DNA of 64,000 bases from Pegethrix bostrychoides GSE-TBD4-15B (GTDB lineage: Bacteria > Cyanobacteriota > Cyanobacteriia > Elainellales > Elainellaceae). The notes beneath the pieces were generated by a model, which ran no database searches, was not told where the DNA came from, and was given only the letters and a program-made list of their open reading frames with translations. Numbering within the stretch: position 1 is the first letter of the stretch; the number at the start of each line of letters is the position of its first letter. Location of the stretch: assembly GCA_019359155.1 (NCBI GenBank), contig JAHHHV010000073.1, positions 1-64,000 on the forward strand, given 5' to 3'. This document shows, one piece after another, positions 45,540 through 55,349 of this stretch. The translations under genes and the position numbers were made by a program.

Positions 45540-45905
45540 ATGAGTACAGTTTTGGTGGTCGATGACAGTCAAGCCGTGCGCCAGTTGCTCTGTGAACTGC
45601 TACAAAAAGGCGGACTGACGGTAATTGAGGCCAGCAACGGGATCGATGCTAAAGCAAAAATCCAGGCCAAAACTCCGGATTTAGTGATCACCGACTTGAT
45701 CATGCCGGAAATGAATGGCTATGAGCTATGCCGCTGGATCAAGAGCGATCCGGCGGCGCAAAAAGTGCCTGTGCTGATCTGCTCCACCAAAGATCAAGAG
45801 TTTGATCGCTACTGGGGAATGAAGCAGGGAGCCGATGCCTATATTGCCAAGCCGTTTCAGGCTGGAGAAATGATCAAGACGGTGAAGCAGCTTCTACGCC
45901 GTTAG
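45540..45905 (+). CDS. Single-domain CheY-like response regulator
   Basis: 121-residue receiver domain without an output domain: VVDDSQAVRQLL, phosphoacceptor Asp in VITDLIMPEMNGYEL near residue 52, conserved Ser in ICSTKDQ and Lys in IAKPFQAG. Similar to PilG/PilH/CheY proteins of cyanobacterial phototaxis and pili systems, but no partner genes are adjacent. ATG 45540. Preceded by a 14-base tandem array (45380-45421) in the 5' region. Convergent with metK. Confidence 0.87.
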   Translation: MSTVLVVDDSQAVRQLLCELLQKGGLTVIEASNGIDAKAKIQAKTPDLVITDLIMPEMNGYELCRWIKSDPAAQKVPVLICSTKDQEFDRYWGMKQGADAYIAKPFQAGEMIKTVKQLLRR

Positions 45906-45929
45906 CCAGTGCCGTTCGTGAGCGGCGGG

Positions 45930-47186
45930 CTAGACTGCGGAGAGCAGATTGCTCGCGGCCTGTCGGAGCAGTTCGGCTTTATCAGTCTGCTCCCAGGGGA
46001 GGTCAAGGTCTTGACGACCCAGATGTCCGTAGGCTGCGACGGCCTGATAGAAGCGTCCGCCGCGTTCACTGGGGAGCTGCTGCAAGCCAAAAGTTTGAAT
46101 AATCCCAGCCGGACGCAGCTCAAAATGCTGCTTGGTTAGCTCTAGGAGCCGATCGTCGTCAATTTTGCCCGTGCCGAAGGTGTCCACCAAGATACTCACC
46201 GGACGCGCCACGCCAATCGCATAGCTGAGCTGCACTTCGCATTTGTCCGCCAAGCCTGCCGCGACGATATTTTTGGCGACGTGACGAGCCGCATAGGCAG
46301 CGCTGCGATCCACCTTTGTGGGATCTTTGCCGGAGAAAGCGCCGCCGCCATGCCGCGAGTAGCCGCCGTAGGTATCCACAATAATTTTGCGTCCGGTCAG
46401 CCCCGAATCACCCTGCGGGCCACCCACCACAAATTTGCCGGTGGGGTTGACCAAAAAGCGAGTCTGGTCGCTGGGCTTGATCTCAATGTCGGTGAAAATC
46501 GGCTCAACCACAAACTTCCAGAGGTCGTCTTTGATGCGAGCCTGTACGGCAGCTGGATCGGTGATCTCGTCAATCGTCGCCGTATGCTGCGTCGAGACCA
46601 GAATTGTGTCAATGCCCACCGGGCGACCGTCTTCATAGGCAACCGTCACCTGGGTTTTACCATCGGGGCGCAGATAGTCTAACTGCCCAGACTTACGGAC
46701 TGCCGCCAGCTGACGCGAAATCCGGTGCGCTAGCGAAATCGGCAGCGGCATTAGCTCAGGGGTTTCATTGCAGGCAAAGCCAAACATCAAGCCTTGGTCG
46801 CCAGCACCAATTGCATCTAGCTCTTCATCGCTGGCCTTCTCGCGGGTTTCCTGCGCCCGATTCACGCCCTGAGCGATGTCTGGCGACTGCTCGTCCAGCG
46901 CGACTAAAACCGCACAGCTGCTGGCCGAAAAGCCGTTATCTGCGTCAGTATAGCCAATCTCTGCGATCTTTTTGCGCGCCAGATCAACGTAGTTTACCTG
47001 AGCTTTGGAGGTGATTTCTCCAGTAATTAACACGAGACCAGTGTTGACAACAACTTCTGCTGCGACCCGGCTAGCTGGGTCTTGAGCTAACAGGGCATCC
47101 AGAATTGTGTCTGAAATTTGGTCGCAGATTTTGTCTGGATGGCCTTCGGTCACGGATTCTGACGTGAAGAGGTAATGGCGAGTCAA
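45930..47186 (-). CDS. metK: S-adenosylmethionine synthetase
   Basis: 418-residue enzyme making SAM from methionine and ATP. Motifs: [20 protein letters not shown] in two parts (catalytic His in EGHPDK), [12 protein letters not shown] near residue 115, and [16 protein letters not shown] near residue 280. The start is TTG 47186 (reads [11 protein letters not shown]) with GAGAGG 8 bases upstream; an earlier TTG at 47216 would add ten residues that are not in the family. Convergent with the CheY-like gene, 24 bases apart. Confidence 0.95.
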   Translation of the reverse strand: MTRHYLFTSESVTEGHPDKICDQISDTILDALLAQDPASRVAAEVVVNTGLVLITGEITSKAQVNYVDLARKKIAEIGYTDADNGFSASSCAVLVALDEQSPDIAQGVNRAQETREKASDEELDAIGAGDQGLMFGFACNETPELMPLPISLAHRISRQLAAVRKSGQLDYLRPDGKTQVTVAYEDGRPVGIDTILVSTQHTATIDEITDPAAVQARIKDDLWKFVVEPIFTDIEIKPSDQTRFLVNPTGKFVVGGPQGDSGLTGRKIIVDTYGGYSRHGGGAFSGKDPTKVDRSAAYAARHVAKNIVAAGLADKCEVQLSYAIGVARPVSILVDTFGTGKIDDDRLLELTKQHFELRPAGIIQTFGLQQLPSERGGRFYQAVAAYGHLGRQDLDLPWEQTDKAELLRQAASNLLSAV

Positions 47187-47356
47187 GCAGGTATCCTCTC
47201 TAGTATGAATAAACAACGATGAGGCAACATCTGAGCCGAGTCAAAATAGCTCACTAGTCTTGGAGAATATCACAACCGTTATTTCTTTATGTAAATTTGC
47301 CGAATCTATGGTCTCGGAGACTGTGAATTTTTAATAGATTTACAAGATTTTTAATT

Positions 47357-48097
47357 TTACAGAATTTTAACGTGACTAAATTCGGCCACGGTCACGTCCG
47401 CAGCGCTCAAGTTTGGTGGGATTGTCCAACCTCCCGTAAACCCAATGCTGCCGGCTAGTTTAGCCTGCCTTGCCACCTCTAGGTCACTCAAGGAGTCGCC
47501 AATAATCAGCGTCTGCGCGGGCTGCACGTCCAGTTTCTCAAATAGCTGGTGCAGCAGATTCGGACTGGCTTTGGTTGGGTGCTCGGCATCAACACCACAG
47601 GCCACCTGGAAGTATGGCTCTAGCGCATAGCGGCTCAGAAAATCTTGGACGTTCAGCGAGCTGTCTGAGGATAGAACAGCCAGCTTGACTTGAGCTGCGA
47701 CGAGCCGCTGAATCAACTCTAGAACACCAGGATTCAGCGGCGTGTGGTCGGCCTTTCGGCCAATTGCCTGATCGGCTTCGGCAAAAGCAGAGCGCACGAG
47801 ATCTCGCGCTTCCATCCAGCCTCGGCCTGTTTCCGCCACATAGGCAGCCGCCGCAATTTCGTCCTCTAGGCGGGTGGCGACGGCAATCAACCCGGCTGGG
47901 TTAATCCAGCTATCCTCCACGCCAAAGGCTAAAAGCAACGGCGCTTCTACGCCTGGAACCTGAGCGTCTACAAGCCGCGCCCGTCGCTGAGCCAGGTAGC
48001 GTAGCAATGACTCAGAATGGGCTAATGTGCCGTCTTTGTCAAAGATAACGGCCTCAATACCCTCAAAGACTCTTTCGTGACAGTGAATGGTAGCCAA
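47357..48097 (-). CDS. HAD family hydrolase (phosphoglycolate phosphatase-like)
   Basis: 246-residue HAD phosphatase: FDKDGTLAHSES near residue 20, motif II Ser in VLSSDSSLN, and GDSLSDLEVARQA near residue 200. The cap inserted after motif I is helical. The length and motifs fit phosphoglycolate or related phosphatases, but the substrate is not determined. Start is TTG 48097, 5 bases after GGAG. A strong terminator separates it from the upstream rpsA gene. Confidence 0.83.
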   Translation of the reverse strand: MATIHCHERVFEGIEAVIFDKDGTLAHSESLLRYLAQRRARLVDAQVPGVEAPLLLAFGVEDSWINPAGLIAVATRLEDEIAAAAYVAETGRGWMEARDLVRSAFAEADQAIGRKADHTPLNPGVLELIQRLVAAQVKLAVLSSDSSLNVQDFLSRYALEPYFQVACGVDAEHPTKASPNLLHQLFEKLDVQPAQTLIIGDSLSDLEVARQAKLAGSIGFTGGWTIPPNLSAADVTVAEFSHVKIL

Positions 48098-48141
48098 AAC
48101 AGCTCCTGACCTAAACGCTTTGACAGTTAAGCCGTAAATAA

Positions 48142-48176
48142 CAAAATCGAGGAGGCAAAAACCTCCTCGTAGATTT
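48142..48176 (-). terminator. Terminator of rpsA
   Basis: Perfect 8-base stem CGAGGAGG/CCTCCTCG with a 6-base A-rich loop; on the minus strand it is followed by ATTTTGTT. Lies 30-40 bases after the rpsA stop. Confidence 0.85.
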
Positions 48177-48207
48177 TACGGATGACGTTCTAGCACCACT
48201 GCCGTCT

Positions 48208-49170
48208 CTACTCGGCAGCAGAGGGCAGCTCTTCGTCCAAAAGGATCTCCAGCTCCGGTTCTGGCTCAATCGACTGAGCGGGTTGCAGCATCCGCTCGCG
48301 GTACTTAGCCGCCATCTCTTCGGCCTTGTCGTAAACCACCTGCGGATTCTTGACCATATCGCCAGGTTCTGGCTCTAGCTGCTTGGTTGAGAGCGAAATC
48401 CGGCCTCTCTCAGCATCTAGATCGATGATCATCACCTTCACCTCGTCGTTCACGTTGAAGACGCTGTGAGGCGTGTCAATGTGATCATGCGAGATTTCGG
48501 AAATATGTAGCAGGCCGCTGACACCACCAATATCGATGAATGCGCCGTAGGGCTTGAGGCCGCGCACCGTGCCAATCACGACTTCGCCGACTTCCAGGCG
48601 GTTCATTTTGCGTTCCACCAATGCGCGACGGTGGCTGAGCACCAATCGGTTGCGGTCTTCGTCAACTTCCAGAAACTTCAACGGCAGCTCTTCGCCCACC
48701 AAATCTTCCTTGGGCTTGCGGGTGCTGATGTGGGAACCAGGAATAAAGCCGCGCAGACCTTCAATTCGCACTAACGCCCCGCCGCGGTTGGTAGCGAAGA
48801 CCGCAGAGCGGACAGTAGCATCTTCGGCCTGGAGCTGACGAACGCGCTCCCAGGCTCGCATATACTCAATCCGGCGAATCGAAAGCGTTAGCTGACCATC
48901 TTCGTTTTCGTCAGTCAGGATGAAGAACTCGCGCGTCTCGTTCGATTGCAGCACTTCTTCCGGATTATCGATGCGGTTGATCGACATTTCCTGGATCGGG
49001 ATGTAGGCAGCGGTCTTCGCACCAATGTCAATCAGTGCACCTCTCGGCTCAAGGCTGAATACCGTTCCGGCCACGACCTGTCCGGGGCTGTAGTGGTAGT
49101 CATATTTGTCGAGAAGCGCGGCAAAATCTTCGTGGGTAAAGCCGATATCTATTACTTGCTGATTGACCAT
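48208..49170 (-). CDS. rpsA: 30S ribosomal protein S1 (three S1 domains)
   Basis: 320-residue ribosomal protein that helps bind mRNA. Three S1 RNA-binding domains are seen: GQVVAGTVFSLEPRGALIDIGAKTA, a middle degenerate one around SAVFATNRGGALVRIEG, and GEVVIGTVRGLKPYGAFIDIGGVSG with LLHISEIS. A short acidic tail (PEPELEILLDEELP) ends it. Shorter than the six-domain enterobacterial S1, as usual in cyanobacteria and plastids. ATG 49170. Follows nrdR on the same strand with about 320 bases between. Confidence 0.93.
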   Translation of the reverse strand: MVNQQVIDIGFTHEDFAALLDKYDYHYSPGQVVAGTVFSLEPRGALIDIGAKTAAYIPIQEMSINRIDNPEEVLQSNETREFFILTDENEDGQLTLSIRRIEYMRAWERVRQLQAEDATVRSAVFATNRGGALVRIEGLRGFIPGSHISTRKPKEDLVGEELPLKFLEVDEDRNRLVLSHRRALVERKMNRLEVGEVVIGTVRGLKPYGAFIDIGGVSGLLHISEISHDHIDTPHSVFNVNDEVKVMIIDLDAERGRISLSTKQLEPEPGDMVKNPQVVYDKAEEMAAKYRERMLQPAQSIEPEPELEILLDEELPSAAE

Positions 49171-49493
49171 GCGATGAGTTTCCTGGTGATTATCTCCGTC
49201 GTTAAATATGATGGCCTAGTCAAAAAGCAGCTGTTTTCGGTCATTGAGTTTTCGGTCATTCACCTGTGGCTATCGACGCACGGCTGGGTTGGCCTGCGGT
49301 TCGATTGGCCTAGGGTTTGATGAACCTTCAGTTTAATGACTACAGCAGCTCTATCAAATTTTCACTGCAAGAATTTAATCTCAGCAGTCTTAGACCCGTA
49401 GAAGAACAATCATAGCTTAGTTTTGTTGCCAGCCGCACCTACAGCCCGCAGATCTTGGCAGATTGCCACTAGCGGTAGCGCTCGTTTCAGCAT
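49171..49493. other. Leader region of rpsA
   Basis: 323 bases without a credible gene. A long 5' leader is common for S1 genes, but no clear promoter or regulatory structure could be identified by eye. Confidence 0.35.
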
Positions 49494-50081
49494 TCAAGAA
49501 TGGCTCATTGAGGCTGCTTCTACACCTGCTCTTTCTTCTGGGACGTGATGAGTCTCTGGCTCGCTGGTTACTGGCTCGCTAGTTTCTGGCTCAGCAGCGT
49601 GAGCAACCGCAGCCGCCGGAGCAGACTCAACCGTATTTTGCAAATGATTCAGAGTCTCGACAAAATCGCGGATGCCCTTGAACTGGCGATGAATTGACGC
49701 AAAGCGGACATAGGCAACTTCGTTGAGCGACTGGAGATGCTGGAGCACTAGCTCCCCAATCTCGCTGCTGGAAACTTCGCGAGCCGAACGCTGCTGTAAT
49801 TCAGCCTCGATTTCGTCCACAATGCTCTCTAATTTCGCAGGTGCAACTCCGGTTTTCTCGCAGGCCGCTACAATGCCTTGTAGAAGCTTAGAGCGATCAA
49901 AAGACTCGCGCTCACCGCTTTTTTTCAGGACGACAACAGGTACAAACTCGATCCGCTCATAGGTGGTGAACCGTCGGCTACATCGCAGGCACTCTCTGCG
50001 TCGTCTTACGCTATGTCCGGATTCCGCTGAGCGCGACTCTAAGACCCGATTGTCCGGAAACTGACAAAATGGGCATCGCAT
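49494..50081 (-). CDS. nrdR: Transcriptional repressor NrdR
   Basis: 195-residue ATP-cone repressor of ribonucleotide reductase genes. The N-terminal zinc ribbon ([25 protein letters not shown]) is followed by the ATP-cone ([19 protein letters not shown] to [13 protein letters not shown]). The C-terminal 45 residues ([21 protein letters not shown]...) are a low-complexity Ala/Glu/Pro extension not present in the shortest NrdR proteins. ATG 50081 with GGAGGA upstream. Lies downstream of psbB-psbT, as in many cyanobacteria. Confidence 0.95.
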   Translation of the reverse strand: MRCPFCQFPDNRVLESRSAESGHSVRRRRECLRCSRRFTTYERIEFVPVVVLKKSGERESFDRSKLLQGIVAACEKTGVAPAKLESIVDEIEAELQQRSAREVSSSEIGELVLQHLQSLNEVAYVRFASIHRQFKGIRDFVETLNHLQNTVESAPAAAVAHAAEPETSEPVTSEPETHHVPEERAGVEAASMSHS

Positions 50082-50210
50082 AGCAAATGTCCTCCGGAAA
50101 TTAATCTAAGCAAGGGATTGAAAAGCTGTGAACTGAAGCTCCAAGGTGAGGTCTCAAACAAGACCTAGAACCGCACTTCATAGCCATCATACTGCAATTG
50201 AACATGCAAA

Positions 50211-50275
50211 AGCCTGAGCAGTGGGATCAATTTTATCTGATTAAAAAATTAATCAGAATCGACTGCTCAGGCTTC
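50211..50275 (-). terminator. Nested double hairpin after psbT
   Basis: An outer perfect 13-base stem (50211-50223 with 50263-50275) encloses an inner 8-base stem (50238-50245 with 50250-50257). The T-run expected for an intrinsic terminator is short on the minus strand (CTTTTGC). It probably ends or stabilises the psbB-psbT transcript. Confidence 0.7.
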
Positions 50276-50358
50276 AATCTATTCACAAGCTTAGCAGACT
50301 TGCTGACAGATTTGAGCGGAAATTAGTCTTTGGCGAGTCTTGGGCAAGTCTCTGGCGA

Positions 50359-50457
50359 TCAGTCCTTGGTGATTTTAGGAGGTTCGCGGAAGGCGATTGC
50401 AAAGAACAGTACGCCAATTCCCAGGGTCAAAACCAAAATATATGCGACGGCTTCCAT
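50359..50457 (-). CDS. psbT: Photosystem II protein T
   Basis: 32 residues: [15 protein letters not shown] then [18 protein letters not shown] single transmembrane helix with the standard PsbT start (MEA.AY) and tail. It lies 134 bases after psbB on the same strand, the conserved psbB-psbT order. Confidence 0.96.
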   Translation of the reverse strand: MEAVAYILVLTLGIGVLFFAIAFREPPKITKD

Positions 50458-50591
50458 AGTTCAAATATCCTCTGGCAATTCCAAATTTACGTTTGATGCA
50501 AAGCTTGAGTGATACAAGGTTCAAGCAGAGCCGAGATCTTGCGCCTAGACTGACGCCCAGACTGATCCAAGCGCAGATCTCAGCAGCCTGA

Positions 50592-52124
50592 TTAGCTGGT
50601 CACTTTACTGCGAGTCGTCTTATCACCCAGCTTCTGGTAGAAGCCCCACTCCACCTGCTCTTCAGACAGCTCTGGGTCAATCCCGGCGAACACATCGCGG
50701 AACAGCGTTCTAGAGCCGTGCCAGATATGGCCGAAGAAGAACAAGAGTGCAAAGCAAGCATGTCCGAAGGTGAACCAGCCGCGCGGACTCGTCCGGAAGA
50801 CCCCATCCGAGTTGAGCGTTTCGGTGTCAAATTCAAACGCTTCGCCCAGCTGAGCCTTACGCGCGTAGCGCTTGACGACGGCTGGATCATCAAAGGTCTG
50901 GCCGTTCAGCGCCCCGCCGAAGAAGCTAACCTTAACGCCAACCTGCTCGAAGCTGTAGCGCGATTCAGCCCGCCGGAACGGAATGTCAGCTCGCACCACG
51001 CCATCTTTGTCGGTCAGGATCACCGGGAAGGTTTCAAAGAAGTTGGGCATCCGGCGCACGGTAAGTGCGCGGCCTTCCGCATCGGTGAATACCGCATGAC
51101 CCAGCCATTCCTGAGCAATCCCATCCCCCTTCACCATGGGTCCGGTTCTAAACAGGCCGCCTTTAGCCGGGTTGTTGCCAATGTAGTCAAAGAAGGCCAG
51201 CTTATCTGGAATCTCTGACCAAGCTTCGGCTTCAGTTGCGCCTGCGTTCATGCTGCCATTGACGCGGCGCTGAATTTCCTGCTGGTAGAAGCCGCTGTCC
51301 CACTGATAGCGAGTCGGGCCAAACAGCTCGACGGGCGTAGTGGCGCTGCCGTACCACATGGTGCCAGCGACCACGAAGGCTGCAAAGAATACCGCCGCAA
51401 TGCTGCTGGAGAGCACGGTTTCAATGTTCCCCATCCGCAGAGCGCGATAGAGCCGCTCTGGCGGACGCACGGTAAGATGAAACAGCCCCGCGATAATCCC
51501 GACGATACCTGCTGCAATATGGTGCGCCACAACGCCGCCGGGGTTAAACGGATCAAATCCTTCTGGCCCCCAGGCGGGCGCGACGGGCTGGATGCTGCCG
51601 GTCAGACCATAGGCATCTGATACCCACATGCCAGGGCCAAACAGCCCCGTCAGGTGAAACGCGCCAAAGCCGAAGCAGAGCAGTCCTGATAGAAACAGGT
51701 GAATCCCGAACATTTTGGGTAGATCAAGCGCTGGCTCGCCAGTGCGCGGATCTCTAAATAGCTCTAGATCCCAGTAAACCCAGTGCCAGCAAGCCGCCAA
51801 AAACAGCAGGCCAGATAACACGATGTGAGCTGCCGCAACGCCTTCAAATGACCAAAAGCCGGGGTCGATGCCGGTTTCGCCCGTGACGCTCCAGCCCGCC
51901 CAGGAGCCTGTGACCCCCAGACGTGACATGAAAGGCAGCACGAACATGCCCTGCCGCCACATCGGGTTCAGCACTGCATCGCTCGGATCAAAAATCGCCA
52001 GCTCATACAAGGCCATTGAGCCAGCCCAGCCTGCGACCAGCGCAGTATGCATGAGGTGTACAGCGATCAGTCGACCCGGATCGTTGAGAACGACTGTATG
52101 GACTCGATACCAGGGTAGTCCCAT
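50592..52124 (-). CDS. psbB: Photosystem II CP47 core antenna protein
   Basis: 510-residue chlorophyll-binding protein of the photosystem II core with six transmembrane helices. It starts [18 protein letters not shown] and shows repeated chlorophyll-ligand His contexts ([65 protein letters not shown]). The large lumenal loop between helices 5 and 6 is present. ATG 52124. Divergent from the [2Fe-2S] gene, with a shared 270-base promoter region. Confidence 0.98.
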   Translation of the reverse strand: MGLPWYRVHTVVLNDPGRLIAVHLMHTALVAGWAGSMALYELAIFDPSDAVLNPMWRQGMFVLPFMSRLGVTGSWAGWSVTGETGIDPGFWSFEGVAAAHIVLSGLLFLAACWHWVYWDLELFRDPRTGEPALDLPKMFGIHLFLSGLLCFGFGAFHLTGLFGPGMWVSDAYGLTGSIQPVAPAWGPEGFDPFNPGGVVAHHIAAGIVGIIAGLFHLTVRPPERLYRALRMGNIETVLSSSIAAVFFAAFVVAGTMWYGSATTPVELFGPTRYQWDSGFYQQEIQRRVNGSMNAGATEAEAWSEIPDKLAFFDYIGNNPAKGGLFRTGPMVKGDGIAQEWLGHAVFTDAEGRALTVRRMPNFFETFPVILTDKDGVVRADIPFRRAESRYSFEQVGVKVSFFGGALNGQTFDDPAVVKRYARKAQLGEAFEFDTETLNSDGVFRTSPRGWFTFGHACFALLFFFGHIWHGSRTLFRDVFAGIDPELSEEQVEWGFYQKLGDKTTRSKVTS

Positions 52125-52394
52125 TTGACTACGCTCCTCCTATATGTTTCAAAGCTTCGTTCAGAGTTTTATTAAGGCGCTTAATACCAGTAAGACTACC
52201 AGATTAAGAGACTCGATGTAGCGGCAGATCGCATCCTGCCTGACGGGTTTTCCAGGTTTGTAGCTGTTCGCTGGCCTAATAACTTGCCTAACTTGCCTCA
52301 ACCCAACTCACCCCTTAGACAGTTTGGCGATAAACCTGTAAAAATGAAAGTGTATAAAGAAGTGTAACCAGACTGAGAGGGGATTGCAAGCGCT

Positions 52395-52823
52395 ATGCAG
52401 ACAGGCTCTGAGGATTCAGCAACCGCCACGTCAGGGGCAAATAATGACGCAAACCTACAGCCAGAGCAGGCTGAGATGTCTAAGAGCGAAACGACTTCGC
52501 CATCTGCGTTCAAGTCGGCAGATATTAAGTTTGTTAAAGAAGACCGAATTGTTTTTGCGGCTTCTGGAGCCAATCTCAGATTTAAGGCTATGGAGAACGG
52601 CATCGATCTCTATACTTTTGGCGGCAAGATGATGAACTGCGGCGGCTATGGCCAGTGCGGCACCTGCGTTGTCGACATTGTAGAAGGGGCAGAAAATCTC
52701 TCGCCGCGCACCGAGGCCGAAGACCGCAAGCTGAAGAAGCGCCCTGCGAGCTGTCGTCTAGCCTGTCAGGTGTTAGTGAATGGCTCAGTAAGCGTGGTGA
52801 CGAAGCCAGCCAAATCTCGCTAG
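52395..52823 (+). CDS. [2Fe-2S] ferredoxin-like protein
   Basis: 142-residue protein with a plant-type/adrenodoxin-like iron-sulfur domain at the C-terminus: [11 protein letters not shown] near residue 82 and C in [10 protein letters not shown], giving four ligands CxxxxxCxxC...C (last about 36 residues later). The first 45 residues are Ser/Ala/Gln-rich and probably unstructured. Often found beside psbB and psbM in cyanobacteria, hinting at a photosynthesis-related role that is not established. ATG 52395; psbM follows after 81 bases. Confidence 0.87.
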   Translation: MQTGSEDSATATSGANNDANLQPEQAEMSKSETTSPSAFKSADIKFVKEDRIVFAASGANLRFKAMENGIDLYTFGGKMMNCGGYGQCGTCVVDIVEGAENLSPRTEAEDRKLKKRPASCRLACQVLVNGSVSVVTKPAKSR

Positions 52824-52904
52824 GTTCAGACCAGAGGCGGTGTATGCTAAAGCTAGGCTTTAGTTTTGATTGACCATTTTAGACGCTGTTGGAGAGGCAT
52901 CACT

Positions 52905-53012
52905 ATGCAAGTTAATGAGCTGGGTTTCGTGGCCACGATTCTGTTTGTGCTGGTTCCGACCGTGTTCTTGCTAATTCTCTATATTCAGACGGCCAGCCGC
53001 GAAGCAAAATAG
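52905..53012 (+). CDS. psbM: Photosystem II protein M
   Basis: 35 residues: [18 protein letters not shown] followed by [17 protein letters not shown]. Single transmembrane helix at the photosystem II dimer interface. Ribosome-binding site GGAGAGG upstream of ATG 52905. Confidence 0.97.
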   Translation: MQVNELGFVATILFVLVPTVFLLILYIQTASREAK

Positions 53013-53081
53013 ACTAGACCTGCCTGAAGAGGCGGAGTTTTGCACAGGTTTGAGAGATTGTCAGGCTGAGAGATTGCATTC

Positions 53082-53117
53082 AAGGCGTTAGATCAACCGC
53101 GATCCAACGCCTTTTTT
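53082..53117. terminator. Bidirectional-type terminator after psbM
   Basis: AAGGCGTT (53082-53089) pairs with AACGCC plus TT (53106-53113), with an inner GATC/GATC pairing and a T-run on the plus strand to 53117. The universal-stress gene ends 8 bases further on the opposite strand. Confidence 0.85.
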
Positions 53118-53124
53118 GGCTGAG

Positions 53125-53964
53125 CTAGCGCACCAGCAGCACCGGGCAGTTGGCGTAGACGCGCACGTAGTCGGAAAGCGATTGCCCTAGCAGCCGATCT
53201 AGATCGGGTAAGCCTTTGGCGATTGACGGGCGGCGGTCGGGCGAGCCAATCACCAGCAGATCGACATTGAGCGCTTCAGCGACCTGGCAGATCCGCTCAC
53301 CGGGCTTGCCTTCGGGGGCAATGCATTTATAGTTGATGCCGAGCTTTTTGGCCTCGCTTATCGCCGGAATCAACACTGGATCTGCTTCAGGGTTGGCGGT
53401 GATTTCACCGGGCTTGAGCTTCAGGTCAGGGTTGGTATGCACCAGCACGAGCTGACCGTTTTTGACATCGCGGATTAGCGAGATAGCTAGCTTCAGGCTT
53501 TGTTTGGCCGACTCTGACTTATCGAGCGCCACCATGATCCGGTTAATTTTCTTAACGTAGGTATCGTCATTGACCAGCAGCATCGGACGAGAGGAAAGCT
53601 GGAAGACGTACTGACTCACCGAGTTTTCTAGGATGGCCTGGATTCGCTTTAACCCACGCGATCCCATGATGATCAGATCTGTATCGACCTCTTCAGCTAC
53701 CCGGCAGACCACATCTTTGGGATCGCCCTGCTGCAAGATTGGACTGATTCGGTGTGGCTCCAAGTTGAGATCTTGGACAGCCTGAGCCAGCATTTTGCCG
53801 CCCGCTTCTAGCTTTTCGGTCATGCCCTCGGCGGTAACTTGGGGCGGCACAACATGCAAAATCGTGACGTTGGCGCGCTGAAACAGCGGAATATCCATCA
53901 GCATTTTCAGCATGTCGCGGGTCTGGCCAGTGCCGGAGAGCGCTAACAAAACTTTTTCAATCAT
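53125..53964 (-). CDS. Universal stress protein, two tandem Usp domains
   Basis: 279-residue protein with two UspA domains. The first has the ATP-binding type motif GSRGLKRIQAILENSVS and starts EKVLLALSGTGQTRDML; the second begins NRIMVALDKSESAKQSL and ends with GSPDRRP...LLGQSLSDYV. The start is ATG 53964 (MIEKVLL) with GGAG upstream; the longer frame to 54042 has no homology and includes Cys-rich junk. Probably a nucleotide-binding stress protein in the cytoplasm; the precise role is unknown. Confidence 0.9.
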   Translation of the reverse strand: MIEKVLLALSGTGQTRDMLKMLMDIPLFQRANVTILHVVPPQVTAEGMTEKLEAGGKMLAQAVQDLNLEPHRISPILQQGDPKDVVCRVAEEVDTDLIIMGSRGLKRIQAILENSVSQYVFQLSSRPMLLVNDDTYVKKINRIMVALDKSESAKQSLKLAISLIRDVKNGQLVLVHTNPDLKLKPGEITANPEADPVLIPAISEAKKLGINYKCIAPEGKPGERICQVAEALNVDLLVIGSPDRRPSIAKGLPDLDRLLGQSLSDYVRVYANCPVLLVR

Positions 53965-54143
53965 ACAGACTCCTACCTGAGTATGGGGACAGCTAAATTT
54001 GCAGCGATTAGAGCATTCAGATTGCTCAGAAAGATCACCCAAAACTCAGTGTATGACAGCAGAAATACCCGTAAGAGATTTGAAAATGAATTGTTTCAAT
54101 TGGAGCCGAGGAGAGCTGAATTGAAGTTCTAAAAGCTTTCAGG

Positions 54144-55136
54144 CTAGCTCGCTAGCTCGATCAGAATTTTGCCAATTGCCTCGCCGCTTTCCTGCATTTC
54201 GTGCGCGGCGGCAATCTCGTCGAGCGGAAACTGCTGGGCGATGTTGGGCTGCAAGATTCCGGCTTCTAGGCAGGCAGTAATATCGGTGATGGCGTGGCTG
54301 TGAGCGGTGTCTGACATTGCGTAGACCAGCACTGTATGGATCGTCAGATTTTTGGAGGCGAACCCGTAAAACGGCAACGGCGGCTCGCGATTCGAGTCAG
54401 AGGCATAGGCAGCAATCACGCCGTCTAGCTTAAGAAGCGCCAGGTTGCTGTCCAGATTGCCAGCAAAATCGACTTCGATCACCCGATCAATTCCGGCCTT
54501 TTGCTGGGTAATCTCCCGAACTCGCTCCACCACAGACTCGGTTTTGTAGTTGATCACCTGATCTGCCCCAGCAGCTTGGGCGGTTTCGGCTTTGGCCATT
54601 GAGCTGACGGTTGTGATCACCTGTGCGCCGCCCCATTTGGCGAGTTGGATTGCGTAATGGCCAACTGCGCCCGCGCCGCCCGTCACCAGCAGGGTTTGGC
54701 CTTGCACAGAGCCATCTTTGAAAATGCAGTGGTGCGCGGTCATGGCCGGAACACCTAAGCTCGCGCCTATGGCAAAGCTGACCGGATCCGGCAGCTCGAC
54801 TGCCTGCTGAGCCGGAATCGTCACATATTCGGCGGCGGTGCCCATCGCTCGCGCAAAGGTGGCCTTGTAAAGCCAGACGCGCTGGCCAATTCGCTGCGGC
54901 GAAACGCCCTGACCTACCGCCTCGATGATCCCGGCCCCGTCGTTATGCGGAATAACGCGAGCCGCCCGCATCTTGAGTCCACCCCAGCCGCCGCGCTGCT
55001 TCACGTCTGACGGGTTGACCCCAGAGGCATAGACTTTGACCAGCACCTCGCCCGCTTCGACTCCGGACGCCGCCATATCGTTGACGGTCAAGACTTCGCG
55101 GGCTGCACCCAACTGTTCATACCAGGCAGCTTTCAT
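54144..55136 (-). CDS. NADPH:quinone reductase-like medium-chain oxidoreductase
   Basis: 330-residue member of the MDR superfamily, quinone oxidoreductase/zeta-crystallin group. GroES-like N-terminal domain with SGVNPSDVKQRGG, HNDGAGIIEAVG, and a Rossmann NADPH site LLVTGGAGAVGHYAIQLAK near residue 150 (AxxGxxG type). No zinc-binding cysteines are seen, as expected for the group. ATG 55136. Likely reduces quinones or reactive aldehydes. Confidence 0.9.
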   Translation of the reverse strand: MKAAWYEQLGAAREVLTVNDMAASGVEAGEVLVKVYASGVNPSDVKQRGGWGGLKMRAARVIPHNDGAGIIEAVGQGVSPQRIGQRVWLYKATFARAMGTAAEYVTIPAQQAVELPDPVSFAIGASLGVPAMTAHHCIFKDGSVQGQTLLVTGGAGAVGHYAIQLAKWGGAQVITTVSSMAKAETAQAAGADQVINYKTESVVERVREITQQKAGIDRVIEVDFAGNLDSNLALLKLDGVIAAYASDSNREPPLPFYGFASKNLTIHTVLVYAMSDTAHSHAITDITACLEAGILQPNIAQQFPLDEIAAAHEMQESGEAIGKILIELAS

Positions 55137-55210
55137 CGTTGCTCGTAAGATGAGTGGCTAAACATTAATACGGCGTTCCTCGCTGGCTGTAGTGGCTTGT
55201 ATGGCAAGAC

Positions 55211-55255
55211 TATGTGTAGCAAGGCTATGTGTAGCAAGGCTATGTATAGCAAGAC
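55211..55255. repeat. 15-base tandem repeat, three copies
   Basis: TATGTGTAGCAAGGC at 55211-55225 and 55226-55240, then TATGTATAGCAAGAC at 55241-55255; a degenerate partial copy precedes. Lies between the quinone reductase gene start and the rpe terminator. Confidence 0.93.
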
Positions 55256-55257
55256 TA

Positions 55258-55289
55258 AAAGAGAGGTAGGCTGAAGCTTGCCTCTCTTT
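55258..55289. terminator. Terminator of rpe
   Basis: AAAGAGAGG (55258-55266) pairs perfectly with CCTCTCTTT (55281-55289). Read from the minus strand, the T-rich arm follows the stem; it lies about 60 bases after the rpe stop. Confidence 0.8.
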
Positions 55290-55310
55290 AGCTGTTTAGC
55301 TGTGTTTTCA

Positions 55311-55349
55311 GCTGAGATTCTGAGCTGAGATTCTGAGCTGAGATCCTAA
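55311..55349. repeat. 13-base tandem repeat, three copies
   Basis: GCTGAGATTCTGA at 55311-55323 and 55324-55336, then a degenerate copy GCTGAGATCCTAA at 55337-55349, which runs into the last codon and stop of rpe. Confidence 0.9.

Noticed and set aside
47187-47356. SAM riboswitch upstream of metK
   Set aside because: The leader is AT-rich and lacks a recognisable SAM aptamer core.
48946-49320. 124-codon plus-strand frame opposite the rpsA start
   Set aside because: Shadow of rpsA and its leader; no supporting features.
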